Part shown: positions 54,365 to 63,624 of the stretch, piece by piece
Layout of the letters: every line of letters begins with the position of its first letter
How positions within the stretch are numbered: the first letter of the stretch is position 1
Origin: Maribellus sp. CM-23
Lineage (GTDB): Bacteria; Bacteroidota; Bacteroidia; Bacteroidales; Prolixibacteraceae
Direction of reading: 5' to 3'
Length of the DNA stretch: 64,000 nucleotides
Assembly (NCBI RefSeq): GCF_021354595.1
Contig: NZ_JADWYJ010000004.1
Span: 62,001-126,000 of the forward strand
Notes under the pieces: model-generated
What the model was told of the DNA's origin: nothing
Seen by the model: the letters and a program-made list of their open reading frames with translations, nothing else
The model's database searches: none
Made by a program: the position numbers and the translations under genes

Positions 54365-55573
54365 TTATAATAATTGTAGCTGATTAAATACAATGGCGCC
54401 CGCTCCTTTGATGGTCGCATCTTCGGTAGAAGAGAACATCAGTTCGCAATTGCGAAGAGGAAGCGACAAGGTGGTGTGGGTCATTCCCGACTTAACGGAA
54501 TCCGTGAGGATGTCCCGGGCCAGGGTAAAGCCTCCGCCAATGATAATGATTCCCGGGTTCAGAAGGTTGATCATGTTGCCGAGCGCTTTCCCCAGTTTGA
54601 ACCCAATATTATGTGTTAACGAAATGGACAGAGCGTCTCCTTCTGAAGCCGCTTTCAGTATGTCCTGGTATTTTATTTCGGATAAGTTTTTGTTGGTGGT
54701 CAATAACGAGGTTTCTCCTTGTTCGATGTGTTCCTGGAAGTTTTGTTCCAGGGCATGTCCGCCGACTTCAGTTCCGAGGCAACCACGTTTTCCGCACAAA
54801 CAAAGGCGGTTGGAATCGCCCAGTTGTATGTGTCCGAATTCTCCGGCAAACCCCTGTTCTCCACCAATGATTTCTCCGTTTGAAATGATGGCAAGCCCCA
54901 TTCCGCGGCTGAGGTTTAGCACAAAGGCATTCTGGATGTTTCGTGCTTTTCCGAAATACTGTTCAGCAAGCCCCAAAACGTGTGTGTCGTTGTCCACATA
55001 AACCGGGAAGTCAAATTTGTCCGAAAAGAAATCGACCAAAGACCCATCGAGGAAGTTGAAATAATTGTAGGAATAACCGGTGCGCGCATTAACACGTCCT
55101 GTAATCCCGATGCCCATTCCAAGAATCCGTTTGGGCTCAATTTTTGAATTTTCTACCGCCTGCCGGATAATACCAACCACATTTTCAAGACACGCAATCG
55201 AATTTTCCAGTACGAAGTTCTCATCTGAGTTTGAGTAAACCTCGTTCATCTCCATGTTGAATATGGAAATGGATATTCCTTTTAGCTGGATAACGAGGCC
55301 AATTGAGTAGGCGTATTCGGGATCGACCTTGTACAAAACGGGACGTCGTCCGTTGTCGGTTTCCTTTTTCCCTGAGTCGATAATGATCTTGTCGCTGATG
55401 AGCTCGTTGATGAGTTTGGTGCCCGTAGGAACACTTAATTTCACCTTCTTACAGATCCCGGGGATCGTAAGTTCCTTCTCGGACCGGTTCAACAAGGCAA
55501 CAATTTTACGTTTTTGCGCCAGCTGACGGTTTAGGTTATTGATATCGTCAATATTTCTTGAGAACAAGTCCAC
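54365..55573 (-). CDS. ROK-family transcriptional regulator (NagC/Mlc-like)
   Basis: This 402-residue protein has an N-terminal winged HTH (about 15-75: VALLNRSEKELTIPGICKKV, VPTGTKLINELISDKII) and a ROK sugar-binding/kinase-like domain (VDNDTHVLGLAEQYFGKARN, LNLSRGMGLAIISNGEIIGG, FAGEFGHIQLGDSNRLCLCGKRGCLGTE with the zinc-type CxCGxxGC motif, and IIIIGGGFTLARDIL). It probably represses the locus and responds to an amino sugar or its phosphate. It lies between the two SusCD modules and is the only regulator seen in the locus. A perfect inverted repeat brackets its promoter, suggesting autoregulation. Confidence 0.93.
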   Translation of the reverse strand: MDLFSRNIDDINNLNRQLAQKRKIVALLNRSEKELTIPGICKKVKLSVPTGTKLINELISDKIIIDSGKKETDNGRRPVLYKVDPEYAYSIGLVIQLKGISISIFNMEMNEVYSNSDENFVLENSIACLENVVGIIRQAVENSKIEPKRILGMGIGITGRVNARTGYSYNYFNFLDGSLVDFFSDKFDFPVYVDNDTHVLGLAEQYFGKARNIQNAFVLNLSRGMGLAIISNGEIIGGEQGFAGEFGHIQLGDSNRLCLCGKRGCLGTEVGGHALEQNFQEHIEQGETSLLTTNKNLSEIKYQDILKAASEGDALSISLTHNIGFKLGKALGNMINLLNPGIIIIGGGFTLARDILTDSVKSGMTHTTLSLPLRNCELMFSSTEDATIKGAGAIVFNQLQLL

Positions 55574-55980
55574 AGGTCGATTACAGTTTATTTTTATTTG
55601 ACATTGGCAAGTTTATAAATATTTTTAGTAATGTCAAAAGGAAAAATCAATATTTTGATTTAATGAGCGATTTTTGCACTTGGATTTGGAAGAAATACCA
55701 GAGAGGCAAGGTGCTTTTGCGCATTTTTTTCAAAGTTGTCGGCTTTTGGCAACAGAGAAGAACCGCAAAGTAGGAGATAGGTTTCATTCGGAATTTAATT
55801 TCCGGTTGATAAGTAATGCATTTTCATTTCTACACCTTCATTCTGTGAAGGGCGAGTTGTTAAAACAAATTGCTGCTTCATTGCCTTTACTTGTCTTTGT
55901 GAATTTTTTTTGGTCTTATTTCCAAATTATATTAAAGCAACTGATCGGTATTTTTGGGGGCTTAAATCATCAGGCGGTAT
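55574..55980. other. Intergenic region between module B and the ROK gene
   Basis: This 407-bp AT-rich stretch holds the ROK promoter/operator at its left end. The remainder (55640-55980) shows no clear terminator for the preceding GHL10 gene. A 118-codon plus-strand frame (55674-56030) runs into the GHL10 gene and has no recognisable protein character. Confidence 0.4.
55597..55638 (-). promoter_or_regulatory. ROK promoter bracketed by a perfect inverted repeat (candidate operator)
   Basis: On the minus strand TTTG (55638-55635), 19 bases, then TAAACTTG (55615-55608) form a Bacteroidota promoter with one mismatch. The arms TTTGACATT (55597-55605) and AATGTCAAA (55630-55638) are exact complements. 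One arm covers the -33 box and the other the transcription start. This layout suits autorepression by a dimeric regulator. The gene starts 24 bases further on. Confidence 0.6.
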
Positions 55981-57321
55981 TTATGGGTTTAAGGTTTCAG
56001 AAAGCACGTTCCACCAATTTCGATCGATGATATGAACGATATCAAAAAGCATCAGACCGTCTGATTTGTTGAGAGCCATTTTCAGAGCCCGCGCAAACTG
56101 TTCTTTGTCGCCCTCGTACTGATCGACGTAGATGCTTCCGTAAAAAGGAGTTGCTCCCTTGATCAGCTCATTGGCCATATCCGCACAACCTTCCACCGAG
56201 TACCAGTATTCACGGCCTTTCCCCATTGCCGCTTCGGTGCGGTTGTTCATCATTTCTTCATTCATTTTTTCGACTTCCTCTATCGTAACTTCTTTGAAAT
56301 AAAGGCCGCCCATGAATAAGTCGAGCAACTCGGCATATCCCGTGTTTTGATAATTCTTTGTCGCCCAATCATATTTCACGGATTGGTTGTACTTTTTACT
56401 GGCCCAGTTTACGCCGAGCTCGTAATAGACCGGATACCACGCTCCGGCATAAATTCCGAAATCTATATTCGAGTCAATGTTTTTAATGGTTTTTCGGGCA
56501 TCGGCACAAAAATCATGAATGATGGTGGCACGCCACTCTACCCAATGGTTAAAGTGCTTGCCGCGTTTCCAAACATCGGCTCCGTTCTCATCCTTTGCCC
56601 AGTAAATAATGTCCTCGGGGAATTTTTCAACTTTAAGCCCGGCATATTCTTCAAACATGGCTTTTGACTGGAGACTAAAGTCCGAAGTAATACCATCGTA
56701 CCGCATCCGATCGAGAATTATCCCTTTGATGGATGGATACATTGTTACAAACTCACGGATTATGTTGAGCTGGTATTCCTGCACTTCGGGTAGGGCAGGA
56801 TTCAGCATTCCGTTATAATTCCATTTCATTTCAGAAATAGGTCGCAAGCCATCCGTCCAGTAATTGGTCGATTGCCAGCCGGCATGTTCGTCGTAAATAA
56901 TCCCCCGATCGTAAAAGTTATGTCCGCCGCTGAATACATTCAACGAAGCATAAACGCCCAACTTATGTTTGCGGGCCTTGTTCATAATTACTTTGACCAT
57001 GTCGTATTTGTCAGGGCGAGCAAAGCTTTTCCATTCTCCCATGTACGGGACATATTCGCTCCTGAAAAGCGTTTCTCCCATGATGGATTTTACATCAACA
57101 ACCAGATCGGTAAAACCGGCTTGTTTTACTTTTTTTAGGTAGTAATCAACTGAATCAGGATAACTCAGGCGTTCGAAGTTTGCCTGGCAGTCCAACCACA
57201 TGAACAAGGGCTTATCTTGCTTTTTTTCATTTGCCAATACAGAGTTGCCGCCTGACAAGCTCCAACTCCCCAGCCAAAAGCTGAGTATGATAAGTGATTT
57301 GAAAAATGCTGTCGTATCCAT
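55981..57321 (-). CDS. GHL10-type glycoside hydrolase, class 1, module B (soluble periplasmic)
   Basis: The ATG at 57321 gives 446 residues with a Sec signal (hydrophobic SLIILSFWLGSWSLS, cleavage near VLANEKK) and no lipobox Cys, unlike its paralogues. An upstream in-frame ATG (57390) would overlap the preceding gene and precede a basic, non-signal stretch. Barrel motifs are FMWLDCQANFERLSYPDSVD, LVVDVKSIMGETLF, GIILDRMRYDGITSDFS, FGIYAGAWYPVYYELGVNWAS and LMLFDIVHIIDRNWW. It parallels the gene at 43604 in position and sequence. The substrate is unknown. Confidence 0.78.
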   Translation of the reverse strand: MDTTAFFKSLIILSFWLGSWSLSGGNSVLANEKKQDKPLFMWLDCQANFERLSYPDSVDYYLKKVKQAGFTDLVVDVKSIMGETLFRSEYVPYMGEWKSFARPDKYDMVKVIMNKARKHKLGVYASLNVFSGGHNFYDRGIIYDEHAGWQSTNYWTDGLRPISEMKWNYNGMLNPALPEVQEYQLNIIREFVTMYPSIKGIILDRMRYDGITSDFSLQSKAMFEEYAGLKVEKFPEDIIYWAKDENGADVWKRGKHFNHWVEWRATIIHDFCADARKTIKNIDSNIDFGIYAGAWYPVYYELGVNWASKKYNQSVKYDWATKNYQNTGYAELLDLFMGGLYFKEVTIEEVEKMNEEMMNNRTEAAMGKGREYWYSVEGCADMANELIKGATPFYGSIYVDQYEGDKEQFARALKMALNKSDGLMLFDIVHIIDRNWWNVLSETLNP

Positions 57322-57367
57322 TTTGTTGTTTCTCCTAAAAAAGGGCAGTCTTGATTTTTTATTCTGG

Positions 57368-59038
57368 CTAAAGACGACGGAATGGCCCATGTTTCAATGC
57401 TTCGAGCTGTTGTTCACTCAGTCCGTTGAATGAGAACAGGCATACACCATCAGCGCCGGCTTCTCTTGAAACTTCAATTTGCTCCAGCAAAGTTTCCGGT
57501 GTAAACCCAAGGTAGGGGCCCAGGCCCACAATCGAGCGAGCCTCTGTTCCTTTAGTGATTTTCATCAAGCTCTGTGTGTCGTTTCTCACCATCTCGTTAT
57601 CAATGGCGTAACTCATAATGTAAACGACATCCACCTGGTCATTCTCTACCCATGATCCCCAGTTCTGGAATTTCAACCTTGTACTTTCAATTGGGTGGGG
57701 TACCACGTCAACGGAGAGCTTAACTTCGGTATGTTTTGTTTGCAGCAGGTCATTCACTTGTTTTACAAAGCCGGTAATATTGTTTGTGCGGTAGTTATTC
57801 CATTGTTCCCATTCCTTTTTGTTTTCGGGAGAAATGGCCATAATGTCGAAATTCAGCTGATTGCCCACTTGTTTGCGGCAGTAATCGCAATAGCAAAATC
57901 CTTTGTCCCAGGGCTCACTCAGCGAATAGCGAATGTAGTCAAGTTGTACTTCCGTGATGGGATATCTCTCCAACATGGTATCGACTGTTTTCAGCAGGAA
58001 GTCGGCCACTTCAGGTCGTGAAGGGCAGAAGTAATGAAAGCCCGGTTCCAATTCAGCAAAAATTTCTCCGTGTCTGAATTTGCCTACCCATTCAGGTTTC
58101 TGCTTCACGAGGGGAGAGTTGGCGCCTCCAACAAAAAACATTTCGCACCAGGGGATAACCTGCATGCCGTATTTTTCACATTCTTCCGTCATAATCTGCA
58201 TGGGATCCCAGCCTGCAAATTGGGGAAGTTGAGGCAATAGGGCATGGGCATCGGGATAGATGGCGTAACCATCGTAAATGGTTTCCGGGAGTATGGCATT
58301 GAATCCGGCATCAGCCATGCGCTTGATGGTGGCTCTTAACTCTTCCGGCGTTTTGTCTCTTAAGCGAACCCAAACTCCTCTGAACTCATTTTCTCGTGGT
58401 TCAAATGAACTGTAATACAGATCCTTCGCGCTATTCAATAACTTTTTCCCATGCGTCAAAACCAATTCTGCATTTTGTTCTTTTTTTGCTTTTTCAAAAG
58501 CGTCGAAATCGGCTTGTCCGTTTTTAACGAAGAGGTCAATTGCCTGTTTGTTGGTCATTTTTCCGGCATCAGCACGTTGCAATACTTTTTTGTACAGTTC
58601 GCGTGCCTGGTAAATGTAGGTGTTTTCTGTGGTGGCATAATGTATCACATCGCCTTCCAGTTTAATTTCCATTCCTACATTAAGGGTCTGGTTTATCCAT
58701 TGGCTCGCAATTTCATTCCCCGAAAGCACCAGTCCGTCAGCCGGAATATCGGAGTTGTTACTTCCAATACTTACCACGCGGCCATGCTGAATAACAGCTT
58801 CACTTCCCCATTCATTCGTTCCGGTTTTTTCGCCAAAGGCATTGGTATATGCCACCAGGTGATTCGGGCCTCGTCCTCCCGGGAAATCCCTGTTTTCGGG
58901 ATCTACCGAGCTTAGTTTCTTTGTTCCTTTCTCATGGAAAATGGCTGGATCCAAAGAGGTGTCCAACCAGCTTGTTTTTGTTTGACAACCGATTAAGCCT
59001 AGCAGGGAAAATATCCCGATTAAAAAGTAATGCTTCAT
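57368..59038 (-). CDS. Canonical GHL10 (DUF187) glycoside hydrolase lipoprotein with N-terminal extension, module B
   Basis: The ATG at 59038 gives 556 residues with a lipobox LLGLIGCQTK. Residues about 20-215 are an extra domain (GRGPNHLVAYTNAFGEKTG, then helical KKVLQRADAGKMTNKQAIDL). The barrel starts at FRGVWVRLRDKTPEELRATI and includes ILPETIYDGYAIYPD, MQVIPWCEMFFVGG, EVQLDYIRYSLSEPW, LSVDVVPHP, YIMSYAIDNE and DGVCLFSFNGLS, typical of PF02638 proteins such as YngK. It has no counterpart in module A. Four cysteines in FCYCDYCRKQ could bind metal. The substrate is unproven. Confidence 0.85.
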   Translation of the reverse strand: MKHYFLIGIFSLLGLIGCQTKTSWLDTSLDPAIFHEKGTKKLSSVDPENRDFPGGRGPNHLVAYTNAFGEKTGTNEWGSEAVIQHGRVVSIGSNNSDIPADGLVLSGNEIASQWINQTLNVGMEIKLEGDVIHYATTENTYIYQARELYKKVLQRADAGKMTNKQAIDLFVKNGQADFDAFEKAKKEQNAELVLTHGKKLLNSAKDLYYSSFEPRENEFRGVWVRLRDKTPEELRATIKRMADAGFNAILPETIYDGYAIYPDAHALLPQLPQFAGWDPMQIMTEECEKYGMQVIPWCEMFFVGGANSPLVKQKPEWVGKFRHGEIFAELEPGFHYFCPSRPEVADFLLKTVDTMLERYPITEVQLDYIRYSLSEPWDKGFCYCDYCRKQVGNQLNFDIMAISPENKKEWEQWNNYRTNNITGFVKQVNDLLQTKHTEVKLSVDVVPHPIESTRLKFQNWGSWVENDQVDVVYIMSYAIDNEMVRNDTQSLMKITKGTEARSIVGLGPYLGFTPETLLEQIEVSREAGADGVCLFSFNGLSEQQLEALKHGPFRRL

Positions 59039-59125
59039 TGTTACATTATTTTCGATTAACAAATTCAATCTTTTTCTGGATTTTTCTATTTCAGGAGTAT
59101 TCCCACCAGGAATGCTTCCCTTAAT

Positions 59126-60439
59126 CTAGTCATTTGCCAAAGCACGGTCGATGCCCCGCTTAACAGCATCCCACTGATCGTACATCCTTAAATAGATCAT
59201 ATCAAAAAACATCAAGCCGTCGCCCACGGTCATTGCAATATACACAGCTTCTTCAGCATCTTTTGGCTTGTTCTCGTAGTTAAGCCCGTACAAACTTCCC
59301 ACTACATTTACATCTCCCAAGATGACTTTTTTTGCGTTCAGGATCGCTCCTTCAACGGTCCATTCATTTGCGGCGCCGTACAAGGTTGTGCCGTAAGCCC
59401 CGGTCATGTATAAATCCAAAAGGGAGGCATAGCCATAGTTTTTGTACGCCGGGGTTGCCCAGGAATAGTGGGCAGAAGTATCGTAGCGCTTACTGGCCCA
59501 GTTCACGCCTTCGTTGTAATAAGACGAATACCACGATCCGGTATAGGTGCCAAATTTTATATCCTGATTTACTTCTTTAATGGCTTGCTTGGCTTTTTGG
59601 AAGAAATCATAGGTAATTTTTGCTCTGAATTCGAGCCACTGTTTATAATGCGTTCCCGGGTTTACTTTGTCTGCATTCCAGGTAAAAACAGAATAGGGGA
59701 AAGAATCCACCGTTTTCCCGATGTATTTTTCAAACGCAGCCTTTGTGAGTTGGGAGAAGTCGCTTTCGATGGAGTTAAAGCGGGCCCTGTCCAAAATAAT
59801 ACCATCGAGCTTGGAGTAATTTTGAGCCAGCTCCCTAAGGATAGACAAAAGATACGCCTGTACTTGCGGGTTTACGGGATTGAAAAATTTGGCGTGCGAT
59901 TTATCATCATCCATTATTGAAATAATGCCTGACGGATAATAGAGCTGAGTTGCCCAGGTGCTTTTTTCGCTATCCCGGTACAAAACACCGCCGTCGCGTA
60001 TATTTCCGCCTACCATCACATTGATGTTTGCATTCACTTTCAGACCCAGGTTGTGCGCTTCTTCGATAAACGTACCCAGATAGTCCCACGAAGCCGTTCT
60101 TTGCACATGGTTTAAAGTTGTGATTGACTCAATAATGTTGCTGTTGTACAAAACATCTCCGCAGGTAGGTCTTACATCCACAACAATTTCAGTGAATCCA
60201 CTGTGTTTTGCTTTGGCGAGACAAGTCCGAACGTTTTCTTTACTGTTGGCCAGGTAATCAAAATTCGCTGAAGCATCCATCCATAAAATCCGGGGTTTTT
60301 CATCCACCGGAATCGAAGGGAGTTCGACAGGAGGTTCTTTCCATTTTACCTCGTCATCTTCAAGTTCTTGGCCAACTGACCCGGAGCAGCCAGTCAGTAC
60401 CAACAGGCAAATAAATACTGTATGAAGTTTATTTTTCAT
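59126..60439 (-). CDS. GHL10-type glycoside hydrolase lipoprotein, class 2, module B
   Basis: The ATG at 60439 gives 437 residues with a lipobox LLVLTGCSGSVGQELEDDE; the acidic stretch after Cys suggests surface exposure. A longer frame adds 27 residues with no signal character. Barrel motifs are ILWMDASANFDYLANSKENV, IVVDVRPTCGDVLY, GIILDRARFNSIESDFSQLT, FGTYTGSWYSSYYNEGVNWAS and GDGLMFFDMIYLRMYDQW. It is paralogous to the gene at 45030 and, like it, follows a DUF5018-like gene, here without an intervening phosphodiester glycosidase. Confidence 0.78.
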   Translation of the reverse strand: MKNKLHTVFICLLVLTGCSGSVGQELEDDEVKWKEPPVELPSIPVDEKPRILWMDASANFDYLANSKENVRTCLAKAKHSGFTEIVVDVRPTCGDVLYNSNIIESITTLNHVQRTASWDYLGTFIEEAHNLGLKVNANINVMVGGNIRDGGVLYRDSEKSTWATQLYYPSGIISIMDDDKSHAKFFNPVNPQVQAYLLSILRELAQNYSKLDGIILDRARFNSIESDFSQLTKAAFEKYIGKTVDSFPYSVFTWNADKVNPGTHYKQWLEFRAKITYDFFQKAKQAIKEVNQDIKFGTYTGSWYSSYYNEGVNWASKRYDTSAHYSWATPAYKNYGYASLLDLYMTGAYGTTLYGAANEWTVEGAILNAKKVILGDVNVVGSLYGLNYENKPKDAEEAVYIAMTVGDGLMFFDMIYLRMYDQWDAVKRGIDRALAND

Positions 60440-60502
60440 GTGAAATGCCTCCAAAGTATCAATAAAAAAAGAAAGAAAGGCGGCCGAGTTTTTGGCAGAT
60501 GC

Positions 60503-60528
60503 TTCCTGATGTTGGCACATTGCAGGAA
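60503..60528 (-). promoter_or_regulatory. Intercistronic hairpin between DUF5018-like gene and GHL10 gene, module B
   Basis: TTCCTGATGT (60503-60512) pairs with ACAT (60517-60520) and CAGGAA (60523-60528) around a 4-base loop with a 2-base bulge. It occupies the same relative position as the 14-bp hairpin of module A and also lacks a T-tract. The surrounding gap is 145 bp. Confidence 0.45.
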
Positions 60529-60584
60529 ACTTGGTGCCATAACTTAGCCACCTCTCTTTTACTATCTAAGCAATAGACTGCTTA

Positions 60585-61976
60585 TTAATAGATTTCCCAG
60601 AGTTCTACTCCTCCGTTGGTACACAAGAAAGCTACCAAGGCTGATTTTCCGTCTGGGCTAACCTTCACTTTTACATCACCGGTAACATTGCCGTTGCTGG
60701 CAAAATTAGGATCCAAGGGGAAATTCAACCAGTCGTTCCAATTCCTGAATTTAATTAGATCCATGATCGAACTAATTTTATCAGGTCTCAGCATTACTTT
60801 TCTGATGTCGAAAATCTCCCGCATCCAGTTGCCTCCATTTTGCTCAATCATAAACATATAGTATGCTCCATCCATTTGGGCATAATCGAAAGCATGGCCA
60901 CCACCTAACCATTGGTGATAAATTCCCTGAATATGGTGCTCTGATTGATAGATGGGCTGATTGGTTGTTCCATCCATATACGTAATGGCAACTTTGCCAA
61001 CGCCGTCTTCGTACCGGGCCACAAAATAGTTGCTGTTGGCACCAACTTCTATCGGTACAATTTTGGCTTGTACGCCCATGGTATAGTCGAGCGAATAATC
61101 CACTCTTCGAGGTTCTTGCGTTACTACCTGTCCATCTTTTATTTCCCATTGCAGGAACATGTTTTTCTTGGAAAGGCCCAGGTAGAGGAAGGCATGGTCG
61201 GTCATATCTCCTCTAACATATATTTTTCTACCAACCTGTACTCCCGGAATATCCAGAACATATTCAAACAACATTTTAGGTGTGGCTGTTACTCCTTCCC
61301 ACCAATACATGTGAATTACATCTCCTTCAGCTACTCCAAAGTTGCAGGAAGCGATGTTGCCCGCATCATCGGTAGCCATGTGTAGCGGAACTGTTCTTTG
61401 CAGGCTGCCCCAGTCGATGCCTTCCATGGAAATATTTCCGGCTCTTTCTCCGTCCGAAATGTTGGCGTAAAATAATCCGCCCCTGTCGTGCACCACTACA
61501 TAATCGCCACTAAAACCTACGGCGCCGTTGTTATGGTTGTTAAAGCCCAATTCGGTGGCTGTTTTTTTCCATAGGGTACGATGTTGATAAACAACGCTCA
61601 AGCGGGCCTCGATAATATAGGCTTGACGTTCGCCGTCTGCACCAACTACTTCAAAGTTGTATGGTTGGGAGAGGTCAACCGGTCCTACGAAAGCAGGTTC
61701 TATGCGGGCATTGTTGGGAATGTTCGCCGATACGCTAATCTTAGTCATATCGGTGGTTTTTAACCCGTTTACATCAGCGTCAATTTTGATAACACTTTCT
61801 GTATCTGTTTCCTCTACAGTAATTTTAGTATCAACCAAATCAGAGGTAAGGAAACTAAGTGCAGTCAGTTTATTTCCGGCAGTGGGAACCAATTCTTCTG
61901 CTTCCTGGCACCCTGTCAGCAAAAAGGCTAAGCCGAATATGCACAACGATAATGATATATATACATTCTTTTTCAT
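60585..61976 (-). CDS. DUF5018-like surface lipoprotein, module B
   Basis: This 463-residue protein has a lipobox FLLTGCQEAEELVPT. One or two Ig-like repeats (about 25-130, VVGADGERQAYIIEARLS) are followed by a propeller-like region (DYVVVHDRGGLFYANI, MYWWEGVTATPKMLFEYVL, VRGDMTDHAFLYLGLSKKN) ending in DGKSALVAFLCTNGGVELWE. It is shorter than its module A paralogue by one N-terminal repeat. Its position after susD suggests a SusE/F-like surface glycan-binding role. Confidence 0.75.
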   Translation of the reverse strand: MKKNVYISLSLCIFGLAFLLTGCQEAEELVPTAGNKLTALSFLTSDLVDTKITVEETDTESVIKIDADVNGLKTTDMTKISVSANIPNNARIEPAFVGPVDLSQPYNFEVVGADGERQAYIIEARLSVVYQHRTLWKKTATELGFNNHNNGAVGFSGDYVVVHDRGGLFYANISDGERAGNISMEGIDWGSLQRTVPLHMATDDAGNIASCNFGVAEGDVIHMYWWEGVTATPKMLFEYVLDIPGVQVGRKIYVRGDMTDHAFLYLGLSKKNMFLQWEIKDGQVVTQEPRRVDYSLDYTMGVQAKIVPIEVGANSNYFVARYEDGVGKVAITYMDGTTNQPIYQSEHHIQGIYHQWLGGGHAFDYAQMDGAYYMFMIEQNGGNWMREIFDIRKVMLRPDKISSIMDLIKFRNWNDWLNFPLDPNFASNGNVTGDVKVKVSPDGKSALVAFLCTNGGVELWEIY

Positions 61977-61989
61977 GATTGTTCTTTTT

Positions 61990-63612
61990 TTACCAAAGCG
62001 GTGTTTGCTTGCACAAAGGATTATTATCTATTTCATTTTGAGGAACAGGGAGTTTGTAGTAACTCTCTTTAAACACGCGATCCTTATCATCACATTCTAC
62101 CGTTTCGTAAATGAATGAATCTCCATCTTTCGTGATTTTGGTACCATGCATTCTTACTCCGTTAAGAACTTCTGTTGCCAGTTTCCAGCGACGTAAATCC
62201 CAATAGCGCTGACCTTCAAAAGCCAGTTCTACTTTGCGTTCTTCCCGGATAATTTCGCGCAGTGCTTCCTTATCGCTAACAGTGATTTTGGGCAACTTGG
62301 CTCTTGTACGGACTTTATTGAGCGAAACCAGGGCGTCTTCACCTCTTCCCAGTTCATTGAGTGCCTCGGCATGGTTTAAAAGCACTTCGGCATACCTTAC
62401 TTCGTACCAGGTTTGTGCGCTCACCTGATCCATCGGAGCGTTTTCATCAAGCATTTTACGGATGTAATACCCTGTAGTGGTACCTCCTGAACTTTGTTGT
62501 GCAGCATAAGGCTCAAAACCATCTTGTCCGCCTACAAAAGTTTCAATGGTGCGTCCTTTCCAGCTTGCACCGTTGTAGAGAACTGAGGCGTAAAAGCGGG
62601 GTTCCCTGTTTGCGTAAGGATTGGCAGCATGTTCCGGGTTATTCCAATCGAATTCACTTCCGTCCGCCATCCGGTATGAGTCAACCATTTCAAGCGTAGG
62701 CCCTGCGATACCGATAACCCCTTCGCTTTTATCACCTTTGGGGCAATACAACTGGTGGAATGAATGTCCTAAAGTTCCTCCAAAACGATAGGAAAGAACA
62801 CCTTCTTTGCTGTCCCGGGTTTTGAAGATTTTATCATAATCCGATTCCAGCTGGTATAAATTATCCTCTTCTTTTATTACCTCTTCGGCAGCGTCAACGG
62901 CCTCCTGCCATCTTTCGGCATAAAGCATCACTCTCGATTTGTAACCATACACTGCGCCTTTTGTCAAACGTCCCAAGCTGGCAGCCTCCCATTGTGCGGG
63001 CAGGTTTTCAGCAGCAAAATCCAGTTCCTTGGTGATAAAATCATAACATTCACTCTCGGTGCTTCTGGCTTTGTAAGCTTCATTTGGTCCATCGATATAA
63101 TCGCGAATAATAATTCCACCGTGACTTCTAACCAACATAAAGTGCAGGAATCCTCTGAAGAACCGGGCCTGGGCTTCCATAAGAACCTTGTCTTCGTTGG
63201 AATAGGTGACGTAATTTTCCAGACCATACAGGAACTCATTGATCCTGCGTATACGGTTGTATTCATATTGATAGTCGGACAATACAATGCCGGTTGGGCT
63301 GATGATAGGGTTGAGGATTGTTTTGTTTACATCTCCGCCATTGGCTCCCATCACATGTTGGTTGTACTTTACGATGTCGCTAAAACCGTCGTTCAGTGCA
63401 ACGCCAGCATATTTTTTCCCATACGGACCATATTCATAAATGGGTTTGTAAAAACCATTGATATACAGATAGGTATTTTCTTTTGTCTTCCAAATCTCTG
63501 CTTCTGTGTACACCGTGCGAGGCTCCGGGTTTAGATACTCCTCACTGCAAGCACCCAGGAGTAGCAATGTGAACAGAGCGAGTAGCTGATATTTAAAATT
63601 TCTTATTTTCAT
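61990..63612 (-). CDS. SusD/RagB-family glycan-binding lipoprotein, module B
   Basis: This 540-residue protein has a lipobox LLLLGACSEEYLNPEP. The helical core shows RRINEFLYGLENYVTYSN, AQARFFRGFLHFMLVRSHGG and AEVLLNHAEALNELGRGEDA. The C-terminal EERKVELAFEGQRYWDLRRW is the SusD hallmark. It partners with the SusC protein whose gene ends 12 bases upstream, and parallels the module A SusD in length and layout. Confidence 0.96.
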   Translation of the reverse strand: MKIRNFKYQLLALFTLLLLGACSEEYLNPEPRTVYTEAEIWKTKENTYLYINGFYKPIYEYGPYGKKYAGVALNDGFSDIVKYNQHVMGANGGDVNKTILNPIISPTGIVLSDYQYEYNRIRRINEFLYGLENYVTYSNEDKVLMEAQARFFRGFLHFMLVRSHGGIIIRDYIDGPNEAYKARSTESECYDFITKELDFAAENLPAQWEAASLGRLTKGAVYGYKSRVMLYAERWQEAVDAAEEVIKEEDNLYQLESDYDKIFKTRDSKEGVLSYRFGGTLGHSFHQLYCPKGDKSEGVIGIAGPTLEMVDSYRMADGSEFDWNNPEHAANPYANREPRFYASVLYNGASWKGRTIETFVGGQDGFEPYAAQQSSGGTTTGYYIRKMLDENAPMDQVSAQTWYEVRYAEVLLNHAEALNELGRGEDALVSLNKVRTRAKLPKITVSDKEALREIIREERKVELAFEGQRYWDLRRWKLATEVLNGVRMHGTKITKDGDSFIYETVECDDKDRVFKESYYKLPVPQNEIDNNPLCKQTPLW

Positions 63613-63624
63613 TGTTATTCCTTT

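Noticed and set aside
55674-56030. A 118-codon plus-strand frame between module B and the ROK gene
   Set aside because: It runs into the antisense of the GHL10 gene, has no recognisable motif and no start or promoter support.
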